The notes: generated from the letters alone by a model not told the origin. 7,102 nt of DNA from Actinomycetes bacterium (GCA_023428185.1 JAEYYZ010000053.1:1-7102), one strand, 5' to 3'; positions 1 through 6,970 are shown, counted from the stretch's first letter. Numbers and translations are program-made.

Positions 1-17
1 CGAGGTTGTTGCGAAAA

Positions 18-31
18 CGTTATCGATAACG
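18..31. promoter_or_regulatory. LacI-family operator-like palindrome
   Basis: CGTTATCGATAACG is its own reverse complement over all 14 bases, with a central CG step. Seen: the perfect dyad, 73 bp before the binding-protein start codon. Known: LacI-family sugar repressors bind near-palindromes of this size with a central CG pair, and actinobacterial oligosaccharide uptake operons are often controlled this way. Inferred: a LacI-type repressor, probably encoded just outside the window, binds here and is released by a xylo-oligosaccharide or a breakdown product. I noticed no second copy of this dyad elsewhere in the window, which fits a single control point for the whole gene set. Confidence 0.75.
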
Positions 32-62
32 ATTGACTCAGAACATATTCGGGTGACAGACT
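20..62 (+). promoter_or_regulatory. Candidate promoter region of the operon
   Basis: A promoter is expected here, but no hexamer pair is convincing. Option one: TTGACT (33-38), a good -35 match, with a poor -10, CAGACT (57-62), after 18 bp. Option two: CATATT (44-49) as a fair -10, with TTATCG (20-25) as a weak -35 lying inside the palindrome. In option two a bound repressor would cover the -35 directly; in option one it would sit just upstream of it. Only 104 bases precede the first gene, so a promoter beyond the window edge cannot be excluded. Confidence 0.3.
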
Positions 63-91
63 GCGCGTGTTCGGCAAGGTCAACGACGACT

Positions 92-98
92 GAAAGGA
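92..98 (+). promoter_or_regulatory. Ribosome binding site of the sugar-binding protein gene
   Basis: GAAAGGA lies 6 nt before the ATG at 105. It is the best-placed Shine-Dalgarno sequence in the window, next to that of the GH51 gene, and it decides for the ATG at 105 over the in-frame ATG at 114. Pairing a good site with an ATG start fits the need for more binding protein than permease. Confidence 0.7.
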
Positions 99-104
99 CA
101 GCTC

Positions 105-1439
105 ATGGCGAACATGCGACGCGCCTCTGCATTTGCAGCGGTAGCAGCAACCTCGGCGATTCTGCTTGCAGCTTGCAGCAGCACCACCGAGACCCCGGCA
201 ACGGACAGCACCGATGGTGCCCCTGCGCCTGTAACCATCACCTGGTGGCACAACTCTGTTGCCGGTGACAACGGCGAGAACCCTCTAGGCGACTTGTGGC
301 AGAGCGCGGCTGACGACTACATGGCAGCCAACCCTCACGTCACGATCGAAATTGAGGCAATCCAGAACGAGGACCTTCAGCGCACGCGTATCCCCACCGC
401 GCTGCAGTCCGGCGACGCTCCTGACCTGTTCCAGCAATGGGGCGGTGGCGAGTTGGTCGCCCAGGCTGAGGCCGGTTACCTGATGGACTTGTCCGCAGTG
501 CTCGCTGACGACGTTGCCCGCTTGGGTGGCGCAGTAGCACCATGGCAGCACCAGGACACCACCTACGGCTTGCCATTCCAGTTCGGTGTTGAAGGCATTT
601 GGTACCGCAAGTCGCTCTTTGAGCAGGCTGGCATCACCGAAGAGCCCGCAACGATGGACGAACTGAACGAGGCCGTTCAGCAGCTCAAGGACGCGGGCAT
701 TGTCCCGATCGCCGTTGGTGCTGGTGACAAGTGGCCTGCCGCTCACTGGTGGTACAACTTCGCACTGCGTTCGTGCGACAAGGAAGTACTGCAGGCATCT
801 GGCACGACGTTCGACTTCTCGGACCCGTGCTTCGTTGACGCTGGCGAGCAGCTCGAGGCCTTCATTGCCACGGAGCCCTTCCAGCCTCAGTTCACCTCGA
901 CCCTTGCTCAGCAGGGTGCAACGTCGTCTGCGGGTATGCTCGCGACCGGCGCCGCAGCCATGGAGCTCATGGGTCACTGGAACATCTTCGTGCTCGAAGG
1001 CTTTGCTGCGGACGACGCTGCCAAGGCTGAGCTGAAGGCGGACCTGGGTTGGTTCCCGATGCCTGCCACCGATGGTGGCGCTGGTGACCCCACTGCTGCC
1101 CTTGGTGGTGGCGATGGATTCTCCTGCTACGTGGACGCCCCCGCCGAGTGCGCGGACTTCCTCTCTTACATCGTGTCCGACGACATCCAGAAGCGCTTCG
1201 CGCTCGAGGTTGGCGGTCTCCCGGTTGCTCCGGGTGCTGCAAGCTCCGTCACCAACGAGAACCTGGTTGAACTCGCAGCAGTGGCTGGTGCCGCTGGCTA
1301 CGTGCAGCTCTGGCTCGACACGACGTACGGCCCCAACGTTGGCGGTGCGATGAACGACGGTATCGTCGCCATCTTCGGTGGTACCGGCAACGCCCAGGGC
1401 GTCGTGGACCTCATGACCGCGGCTGCTGCAACCCAGTAG
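105..1439 (+). CDS. ABC transporter sugar-binding lipoprotein (CUT1, probable xylo-oligosaccharide binder)
   Basis: Extracellular solute-binding protein of 444 aa that would capture oligosaccharides outside the membrane and hand them to the two permeases downstream. The N-terminus is a lipoprotein signal peptide: positively charged start with R5-R6, a hydrophobic stretch, and the lipobox LAAC with the lipidated cysteine at C24, followed by a Ser/Thr-rich linker. The mature part starts with the strand TITWWHNS and has the layout of the family 1 solute-binding proteins (SBP_bac_1), at a typical length. Aromatic pairs such as WWHN and HWWYN suit sugar stacking. Two cysteine pairs (C224/C242 and C341/C349) could form disulfides outside the cell. 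The enzymes encoded downstream point to xylobiose, xylotriose or arabinosylated forms, as for BxlE of Streptomyces, but substrate is an inference. The family assignment is firm; the ligand is not. Confidence 0.93.
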   Translation: MANMRRASAFAAVAATSAILLAACSSTTETPATDSTDGAPAPVTITWWHNSVAGDNGENPLGDLWQSAADDYMAANPHVTIEIEAIQNEDLQRTRIPTALQSGDAPDLFQQWGGGELVAQAEAGYLMDLSAVLADDVARLGGAVAPWQHQDTTYGLPFQFGVEGIWYRKSLFEQAGITEEPATMDELNEAVQQLKDAGIVPIAVGAGDKWPAAHWWYNFALRSCDKEVLQASGTTFDFSDPCFVDAGEQLEAFIATEPFQPQFTSTLAQQGATSSAGMLATGAAAMELMGHWNIFVLEGFAADDAAKAELKADLGWFPMPATDGGAGDPTAALGGGDGFSCYVDAPAECADFLSYIVSDDIQKRFALEVGGLPVAPGAASSVTNENLVELAAVAGAAGYVQLWLDTTYGPNVGGAMNDGIVAIFGGTGNAQGVVDLMTAAAATQ

Positions 1440-1465
1440 TCACAACCACTAGATCCACAAGAAAG

Positions 1466-1497
1466 CGAGGCTCCACGTGACCACGATGGAGGCCTCG
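1466..1497 (+). other. RNA hairpin burying the permease ribosome binding site and start codon
   Basis: Bases 1466-1478 pair with 1483-1497 to give 13 Watson-Crick pairs, interrupted only by two single bulged bases (A1486 and G1491), with the loop GACC (1479-1482). The 5' arm holds the GAGG ribosome binding site (1467-1470), and the GTG start codon (1477-1479) lies in the top of the stem. Inferred role: holding down translation initiation of the first permease relative to the abundant binding protein. The pairing was found by reading the bases, not by a folding program. Confidence 0.6.
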
Positions 1498-2523
1498 GGC
1501 AAGAAGGGGGGCCCCGTCGGCGAGAAGTCGTCGGCGGGGCCTCGCCTTGCGAGCCCGGCGCAGATGATGCATTCCAAGAGGGACACCGCGCGTAAATGGG
1601 GAGAGATCGGGCTCTTTGTTGGCCCTGCGCTGGTGTTGTTCTTTACCTTCGTAGTGTTCCCGGTCGCATCTGCGGCTCGCTACAGCCTGTACAAGTGGGA
1701 CGGTATTAAGCAGTTCTCACAGGCCGAGTTCATTGGCTTTGAGAATTACACCCGTGCCCTCTTCGGCGGCTCAGATCCCGCCACTCAACAAGCGTTCAAG
1801 ACCGCCTACTCGCAGCCCTTCTGGGAAGCGTTGTGGCACAACTTCGCCATCATCGGCCTGTCGCTGGGTATCCAATTGCCCTTGGCCCTGATCGTGGCGC
1901 TGACCTTGAACCGCAACTTCCCGGGCCGCGCGATCGTGCGCGTCATCATCTTTGCGCCGTACGTGCTGTCTGAGGTGATTGCCGGTGTCATGTGGCTCAT
2001 CATCTTTGACCCCAACGGCTTCGCCACCGCTGTGGTGCGGTCGGTTGGACTCGACTTACCACCGGGCGGATGGTTCGAAGATCAAACATGGGGCTTCTGG
2101 ACGGTGTTCTTCATCGTCACGTGGAAGTACCTCGGTCTCGCGATCATTCTGTTCCTGGCGGGCCTGTCCGGTGTGCCTCAAGAACTCCAGGAGGCGGCCG
2201 CTATTGACGGCGCCAGCTGGTGGCAAGTGCAGTGGCGCATCAACGTGCCGCTCATCGGCCCCACCATCCGTATCTGGATGTTCCTGTCCATCATCGGATC
2301 CATCCAACTCTTTGACATGGTGTGGGTGCTTAACCGCGGTGGTACCCAAGGCAACTACGCGACCATTGCAAGCTTCATGATGCAAGTGGGCTTCTTCCGC
2401 AAGGACGTGGGCTTTGGTTCCGCGATTGCCGTGATCATGTTCTTGATTTCGCTTGTCATTGCGGTGCTGTACATGAAGTTCGTACTCGCCCGTGACAACG
2501 CCAACACCAGTAAGGCCCGGTGA
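1477..2523 (+). CDS. ABC sugar transporter permease, MalF/UgpA type
   Basis: Inner-membrane permease subunit of 348 aa for a CUT1 carbohydrate ABC importer, the likely partner of the lipoprotein upstream and the permease downstream. Six probable membrane segments lie near residues 43-66, 121-144, 153-178, 207-230, 263-285 and 312-336. The cytoplasmic EAA loop that docks to the ATPase is clear: EAAAIDGAS from E239, ending in NVPLIGP at about 256-262. An unusual hydrophilic tail of about 40 residues, rich in Gly, Ser and Lys, precedes the first membrane segment; its codons also form an RNA hairpin. The GTG start at 1477 is chosen because GCGAGG (1465-1470) sits 6 nt before it; the ATG at 1486 is the alternative. 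The gene starts 37 nt after the binding-protein stop and overlaps the next gene by 4 nt. It corresponds by position to BxlF of Streptomyces; substrate is inferred. Confidence 0.92.
   Translation: MTTMEASGKKGGPVGEKSSAGPRLASPAQMMHSKRDTARKWGEIGLFVGPALVLFFTFVVFPVASAARYSLYKWDGIKQFSQAEFIGFENYTRALFGGSDPATQQAFKTAYSQPFWEALWHNFAIIGLSLGIQLPLALIVALTLNRNFPGRAIVRVIIFAPYVLSEVIAGVMWLIIFDPNGFATAVVRSVGLDLPPGGWFEDQTWGFWTVFFIVTWKYLGLAIILFLAGLSGVPQELQEAAAIDGASWWQVQWRINVPLIGPTIRIWMFLSIIGSIQLFDMVWVLNRGGTQGNYATIASFMMQVGFFRKDVGFGSAIAVIMFLISLVIAVLYMKFVLARDNANTSKAR
1508..1543 (+). other. Strong 16-bp RNA hairpin within the permease 5' coding region
   Basis: Bases 1508-1523 pair with 1528-1543 to give 16 continuous pairs, 13 Watson-Crick and three G-U (1509/1542, 1517/1534, 1520/1531), closed by the loop GAAG. 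The lower part alone, GGCCCCG against CGGGGCC, is very stable. No run of T follows, so this is not a standard intrinsic terminator. It covers permease codons 11-23, starting 31 nt after the GTG. Inferred role: blocking 3'-to-5' RNA decay so that binding-protein mRNA outlasts permease mRNA, or slowing entry into the permease. Bases 1539-1545 can also pair with 1465-1471 over the ribosome binding site, an alternative fold. Confidence 0.6.
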
Positions 2524-3431
2524 GAACCATGTCGACAACCAGCAACATTGAGGTAGTCGAGACCGACTCCGCTGAGCAACCCGCCCGCGTGCGTAGCGCC
2601 AAGCGATTCCAACTCGACGGTGGCTCCTGGCTCTCCATTGGTGTGGCGTTGGTGGCCATCGGACTCACCTTGGGTCCCATCGCCTACCTCATCCTCGGTG
2701 GCTTCCGTACCCAGCAGCAGCTGGCATCGGACCCTGTAGCCCTGCCCAACCCCTGGGTATGGACCAACTACGGAGACATCCTGTCCAATGACATCTTCTG
2801 GCGACAGTTGCTTAACTCCACTTTGGTGGCCACAGCAACCACGGCGGGTGTGGTGATCTTTGGAACCATGGCGGCCTACCCCTTGGCTCGCTACAGGTTC
2901 CGTGGACGCGATTTTATCTTCTTGATCTTCACCACGGGCTTGATGTTCCCGCTCACGGTGGCGATCCTGCCGCTGTACCTCTTGATTCGCGAATTGGGTC
3001 TTGTAGGCAGCCTGTGGGGCCTTGTGGTTCCACAGATCGCGTTCGGTCTGGCGCTCACCATCATCATCATGCGACCGTTCTTGGCCGCTATTCCTAAGGA
3101 ACTTGAAGAGGCTGCATCGGTGGATGGCATCACCCGCGTGGGCTTCTTCTGGAGGATTCTCCTGCCTTTGGCTCGGCCCGGAATGGTGACGGTGGGTGTG
3201 CTTGCGTTCATCGGCTCCTGGAATGCGTACTTGCTTCCGTTGCTGCTGCTCACAAGCGACGCCAACCAGATGACGCTCCCTCTTGGTGTGACGGTTTTCC
3301 AGGGCCGCTACGCTTCAGCCACCACGTCGATCATGGCGTACACGGCTCTGTCGATGATTCCTGCCCTCGTGTTCTTCTTGATGCTCGAAAAGCGCATCGT
3401 TGATGGACTCACCGGCGCCGTGAAGGGATAG
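2520..3431 (+). CDS. ABC sugar transporter permease, MalG/UgpE type
   Basis: Second membrane subunit of the CUT1 importer, 303 aa, forming the channel with the permease encoded just before it. Probable membrane segments lie near residues 37-60, 98-122, 131-154, 161-184, 221-243 and 269-290. The ATPase-docking EAA loop reads EEAASVDGI from E196, with LLPLARPG following at about 214-221. The C-terminal end GLTGAVKG is typical of MalG-type subunits. The start is ambiguous: GTG at 2520 overlaps the previous stop (GTGA), with AAGG 4 nt upstream; the in-frame ATG at 2529 would remove three residues and leaves AAGG 13 nt away. I prefer GTG, but both fit translational coupling. It corresponds by position to BxlG of Streptomyces. 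No ATP-binding subunit follows; the next gene is a glycosidase. Confidence 0.92.
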   Translation: MRTMSTTSNIEVVETDSAEQPARVRSAKRFQLDGGSWLSIGVALVAIGLTLGPIAYLILGGFRTQQQLASDPVALPNPWVWTNYGDILSNDIFWRQLLNSTLVATATTAGVVIFGTMAAYPLARYRFRGRDFIFLIFTTGLMFPLTVAILPLYLLIRELGLVGSLWGLVVPQIAFGLALTIIIMRPFLAAIPKELEEAASVDGITRVGFFWRILLPLARPGMVTVGVLAFIGSWNAYLLPLLLLTSDANQMTLPLGVTVFQGRYASATTSIMAYTALSMIPALVFFLMLEKRIVDGLTGAVKG

Positions 3432-3440
3432 GCGTTCACC

Positions 3441-5705
3441 GTGACCTTGGAGGACGTGCGAGAGGGCTCTCGCGTGCGCGAGCTCATCGCCCAAATGTCC
3501 CTAGAAGAGAAGCTCGCTCAAATTGTGGGCTTCTGGCAAGACGAGGCGGGCGACGTTGTCGCGCCCTTGCAAGGTCAACAAGCAGGCACGTCGCGCCTCG
3601 AAGACGCGATCGAGCACGGCTTGGGGCACATCACTCGGGTCTACGGCACCAACCCCGTGGACCCGGTGGAGCGTGCCCAGTGGTTGTGGGAGATGCAACG
3701 CACTCTCGTTCGTGACACCCGGTTGGGCATTCCTGCGCTCGTGCATGAGGAATGCCTGACCGGGCTCGCGATCTGGAAGGCAGCGACATTCCCTACCCCC
3801 ACTGCGTGGGGAGCCGCGTTCGCTCCGGAACTTGTGGAGCAGATGGCCGCGGCCATAGGTGACTCCATGCGCACCCTTGGCATCCACCAGGGCTTGGCGC
3901 CCGTGCTTGACCTCATCCGTGACCCCCGTTGGGGCCGCGTCGATGAGTGCATCAGCGAGGATCCCTACTTGGTGGGGACCGTGGGCACAGCGTTTGTGAA
4001 GGGCCTTCAAGGTGCGGGCGTGCACGCCACGCTCAAGCACTTTGTGGGGTACTCCGGCTCGCAGGCAGGGCGCAACTTTGCGCCTGTGCACGCCGGCCCG
4101 CGCGAGATCGCGGACGAATACTTGATCCCCTTTGAGATGGCCGTCAAGGACGGTGGCGTGGAGTCAGTGATGCACTCCTACGCGGCTATTGATGGCGTCC
4201 CCGTGGCCGGCGACCCTCGCCTTCTCACCGGCGTGCTGCGCGATCAGTGGGGCTTCGACGGCGTGGTGGTCGCCGACTACTTTGGCGTGGCGTTCTTGCA
4301 CGTGCTGCACGACATTGCCGCGGACCTTTCCGAAGCCGCCGCACTGGCCCTCGAAGCCGGTGTGGACATCGAACTTCCCTCGGGTGACGCGTATACCAAG
4401 CCATTGGCCGATGCCGTGCGCGCCGGACGCATATCCGAGTCCTTTGTTGACCGCGCGGTCGAGCGTGCCTTGCGGCAGAAGGAGCGGCTGGGCTTGCTTG
4501 ACGACCGCTTTGACCACGAGCCTCCATCGAGCATCGATTTGGACTCCCCGGAGCACCGGCGCGTGGCCCGCGAGATCGCGGAACGCTCTGTGGTGCTTCT
4601 CAGCAATGACGGCGCGCTCCCCCTTGCGAGCGGCAGTTCCGTAGCTCTCATTGGCCCCAACGCGGACCGTTCTGCTGCACTCTTTGGGTGCTACTCCTTT
4701 GTGAACCACGTACTCGCCAAGCGGCCCGGGTACCCGGCCGGTTTTGAGGCGCCGTCTGTGTGGGAGGCCTTCTCTGCGGAGTTCCCCGGCACTGTCACAT
4801 ACACCGAGGGTTGCGGCGTAGACGAGCCTGACCTGTCGGGCATTGAAGCCGCCGTGGAGGCTGCCAAGGCCGCCGACGTTGCGGTCATCGTGGCCGGTGA
4901 CCGTGCGGGCCTCTTTGGCCGGGGCACGGTGGGTGAAGGTTGCGACGTGGAGTCGCTCGAACTGCCCGGGGTCCAGCGTCAACTCATCGAGGCAGTCCTC
5001 GACACCGGCAAGCCAGTGGTGTTGGCGCTCATGACGGGGCGTCCCTACGCGGTCCAATGGGCCGTGGACCGTTGCGCCGCTGTGCTGCAAACCTTCTTCC
5101 CAGGTGAGGAAGGTGCCGGAGCCATTGCGGGCATCGTCTCTGGTCGGGTCAACCCGTCCGGCCACTTGCCTGTGACGATGCCCCGCAGCACTGGCGCACA
5201 GCCTTACTCCTACATGCATCCCAAGCTGGGTGGCAACGGCGATGTCACCAACGTCCCAGTAACGCCGGTAAGGCCTTTTGGCTTTGGCTTGAGTTACACC
5301 ACGTTTGGCTACTCGGGGCTCGTCGCTGAGCCCACTGCCGCTACCGACGGTTTCCTCAATGTCACCGTGACCGTGTCCAACACGGGCGAGCGTGACGGCG
5401 AAGACGTAGTCCAGTTATATGCGCGTGACGTGCTTGCATCGGTAGCCCGCCCGGTAGCGCAATTGGTGGGTTACCAGCGGGTATCCCTCGCCAAGGGCGA
5501 ATCGGCAGTGGTGACGTTCAAGGTTCCCACTACTCGGGTGGCGTTCTCTAATCGCGACATGGTGCGCGTCGTTGAGCCTGGTGACATCGAGGTGTGGGTG
5601 GGTGACAGCGAGTCGCGGGCTCTTGAGACCCGCGTCGAGCTTGTAGGCCCCGTTCACACCGTGGCGGGAGATTCTCCTCGTGTCACTCACGTGACGGTCG
5701 CGTGA
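3441..5705 (+). CDS. Glycoside hydrolase family 3, probable beta-xylosidase (intracellular)
   Basis: Retaining exo-glycosidase of 754 aa, expected to release xylose (or glucose) from the non-reducing end of imported oligosaccharides. The order is a (beta/alpha)8 domain at about residues 15-325, an alpha/beta sandwich at about 380-600, and a fibronectin III-like domain at about 650-725. The nucleophile is D279 in GVVVADYFGV; sugar-binding motifs include R160-D161 in IRDPRWGR and K199-H200 in KHF. E499 in VGEGCDVE is a candidate acid/base, placed by its motif only. FFPGEEG (552-558) and NPSGHLP (571-577) are typical of the second domain. No signal peptide is visible, so it probably acts in the cytoplasm. 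The position after the permeases matches bxlA of Streptomyces, but motifs alone cannot separate xylosidase, glucosidase and arabinofuranosidase in this family. GTG 3441 is chosen as start, 9 nt after the permease stop; its ribosome binding site is weak. GTG 3456, preceded by GGAGG only 2 nt away, is less likely. Confidence 0.92.
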   Translation: MTLEDVREGSRVRELIAQMSLEEKLAQIVGFWQDEAGDVVAPLQGQQAGTSRLEDAIEHGLGHITRVYGTNPVDPVERAQWLWEMQRTLVRDTRLGIPALVHEECLTGLAIWKAATFPTPTAWGAAFAPELVEQMAAAIGDSMRTLGIHQGLAPVLDLIRDPRWGRVDECISEDPYLVGTVGTAFVKGLQGAGVHATLKHFVGYSGSQAGRNFAPVHAGPREIADEYLIPFEMAVKDGGVESVMHSYAAIDGVPVAGDPRLLTGVLRDQWGFDGVVVADYFGVAFLHVLHDIAADLSEAAALALEAGVDIELPSGDAYTKPLADAVRAGRISESFVDRAVERALRQKERLGLLDDRFDHEPPSSIDLDSPEHRRVAREIAERSVVLLSNDGALPLASGSSVALIGPNADRSAALFGCYSFVNHVLAKRPGYPAGFEAPSVWEAFSAEFPGTVTYTEGCGVDEPDLSGIEAAVEAAKAADVAVIVAGDRAGLFGRGTVGEGCDVESLELPGVQRQLIEAVLDTGKPVVLALMTGRPYAVQWAVDRCAAVLQTFFPGEEGAGAIAGIVSGRVNPSGHLPVTMPRSTGAQPYSYMHPKLGGNGDVTNVPVTPVRPFGFGLSYTTFGYSGLVAEPTAATDGFLNVTVTVSNTGERDGEDVVQLYARDVLASVARPVAQLVGYQRVSLAKGESAVVTFKVPTTRVAFSNRDMVRVVEPGDIEVWVGDSESRALETRVELVGPVHTVAGDSPRVTHVTVA

Positions 5706-5711
5706 TTCAAG

Positions 5712-6932
5712 ATGCCCGCAGACACCGACCATAGGTTCATCTCCGCGCGCGTTCAAGTACTCCGTCCTGACGGCTCCCCGGCGGTCAACCAATCAGTCAC
5801 GGTCGAACAGGTAAGCCACGACTTTGGTTTTGGGAACATCGGCTTTGATTTTGTGGGCCTTGTGGGCGGCGGCGCTGATGGGCTCGACAACGTGTTTGGT
5901 GGTGCCTCATCCTCCACTGCCGAGCGCCTCGCGTCGCAATGGCTTGAGGTCTTCAACTTTGCTACCTTGCCGTTCTACTGGCGCGGTTTCGAGGAGTCCC
6001 AGGGGCACCCCGATACCGAGCGCCTCATGGCGACGGCCAGGTGGTTCCGCGAGCAAGGCGTGACCGTGAAGGGTCACCCTTTGCTGTGGCACACCTTGGC
6101 GCCCAAGTGGCTGTTGGCCATGGATAACCAAGAGGTCGAAGCCACCATTCGCGCCCGCATCACGCGCGACGTGACCGACTTCGCTGGCGTCATTGACTTG
6201 TGGGACGCCATCAACGAGGTGTGCATCTTGCCTCGGTTCACGGCCGAGGAGAACGCCGTCACGCTGCTGGCCCAAGTCAAGGGCCGCGTGGAGATGGTGC
6301 GTATGGCAGTGGACACGGCGCGCGCTGCTAATCCGAATGCTCGCCTCGTGCTCAACGACTTCATTCTCACCGAGGAATACGAGCACCTCATTGAGGAGTG
6401 CCTCGCTGCGGGAATCCAGTTGGACGCTATTGGTGTGCAAACGCACATGCACCAAGGGTTCCGCGGTGAAGACGAGATCGCAGACATCCTGCAGCGCTTT
6501 GGACGCTTTGGCCTTCCCGTACAGATGACGGAGACCACTTTGGTGTCCGGTCATCTCATGCCGCCCGAGATCGTGGACCTCAACGACTATCAGATCGAAT
6601 CGTGGCCCTCGACTCCAGAAGGTGAAGAGCGCCAGGCCGACGAGATGGTGCGTCACTACACCACGTGCGTCGCGCACCCCGCGGTGGAGTCCATCACCTA
6701 TTGGGGCTTCGCCGACGAAGGTGCTTGGCTTGGTGCCCCCTCCGGTTTCATTCGCCTAGACGGCACCCCCAAGCCCGCCTTCCACGCCCTCAAAAAGCTA
6801 GTGAAAGAAGACTGGTGGCTCTCCCCCACCACGCTCACCACGGACGCAGAGGGCTACGTCACTGTCACCGGCTGGGCGGGCGAGTACCAGGTGACTATAG
6901 GCGATGTCACCACGCACACCCACCTACGATGA
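5712..6932 (+). CDS. Divergent GH10 endo-1,4-beta-xylanase-like protein (intracellular)
   Basis: Glycoside hydrolase of 406 aa with the GH10 catalytic frame, expected to cut internal beta-1,4 bonds in xylo-oligosaccharides by a retaining mechanism. The acid/base is E169 in WDAINEV; the nucleophile is E274 in QMTETT, where most family members have TELD. Other family signs are KGHPLLWH (120-127), LNDF (214-217), IGVQTHMHQG (240-249) and YWGFAD (330-335). A small beta-rich stretch precedes the barrel (about 8-45, with the motif HDFGFG), and another follows it (about 369-406, TDAEGYVTVTGWAGEY). The usual ENEMK glycone-site motif is replaced by LPFYWRGFE (86-94). No signal peptide is present, so it likely acts on imported oligomers rather than polymeric xylan. 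The ATG is 6 nt after the GH3 stop, in the same frame, without a clear ribosome binding site, suggesting translation by re-initiation. Family assignment is confident; substrate is open. Confidence 0.88.
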   Translation: MPADTDHRFISARVQVLRPDGSPAVNQSVTVEQVSHDFGFGNIGFDFVGLVGGGADGLDNVFGGASSSTAERLASQWLEVFNFATLPFYWRGFEESQGHPDTERLMATARWFREQGVTVKGHPLLWHTLAPKWLLAMDNQEVEATIRARITRDVTDFAGVIDLWDAINEVCILPRFTAEENAVTLLAQVKGRVEMVRMAVDTARAANPNARLVLNDFILTEEYEHLIEECLAAGIQLDAIGVQTHMHQGFRGEDEIADILQRFGRFGLPVQMTETTLVSGHLMPPEIVDLNDYQIESWPSTPEGEERQADEMVRHYTTCVAHPAVESITYWGFADEGAWLGAPSGFIRLDGTPKPAFHALKKLVKEDWWLSPTTLTTDAEGYVTVTGWAGEYQVTIGDVTTHTHLR

Positions 6933-6958
6933 CTCTTGAACCTCGTTGACTCCGCACT

Positions 6959-6964
6959 GAAGGA
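6959..6964 (+). promoter_or_regulatory. Ribosome binding site of the GH51 gene
   Basis: GAAGGA is 6 nt before the GTG at 6971 and supports that start. The overlapping ATG at 6964 is in another frame that does not encode the GH51 sequence. Confidence 0.6.
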
Positions 6965-6970
6965 TGTTCT

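Noticed and set aside
285..977. Open frame of 230 codons on the - strand inside the binding-protein gene
   Set aside because: Opposite a clear lipoprotein gene, no family motif, no plausible promoter or ribosome binding site noticed.
1437..1451. Inverted repeat TAGT/ACTA right after the binding-protein stop as a terminator
   Set aside because: Only a 4-bp AT-containing stem with no T-run; the much stronger structures lie downstream at 1466-1543.
1508..1543. Reading the 16-bp hairpin as an intrinsic transcription terminator
   Set aside because: No T-rich tract follows, and the stem is inside the coding sequence of an intact permease gene that must be transcribed.
1541..1553. Small hairpin CTCGC-CTT-GCGAG as a separate element
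   Set aside because: A 5-bp stem that overlaps the 3' arm of the far stronger hairpin; kept only as a possible alternative fold.
4164..5219. Long open frame of 351 codons on the - strand inside GH3
   Set aside because: It lies wholly opposite a confidently assigned GH3 gene, shows no recognisable domain, and such antisense frames are common in GC-rich coding DNA.
5907..6677. Open frame of 256 codons on the - strand inside GH10
   Set aside because: Fully shadowed by the GH10 gene and without recognisable protein features; His/Arg/Leu-rich composition typical of a frame shadow.
6890..6911. Inverted repeat GGTGAC/GTCACC near the end of GH10 as a terminator or operator
   Set aside because: A 6-bp stem with a 10-nt loop inside coding sequence, no T-run, readily expected by chance in GC-rich DNA.
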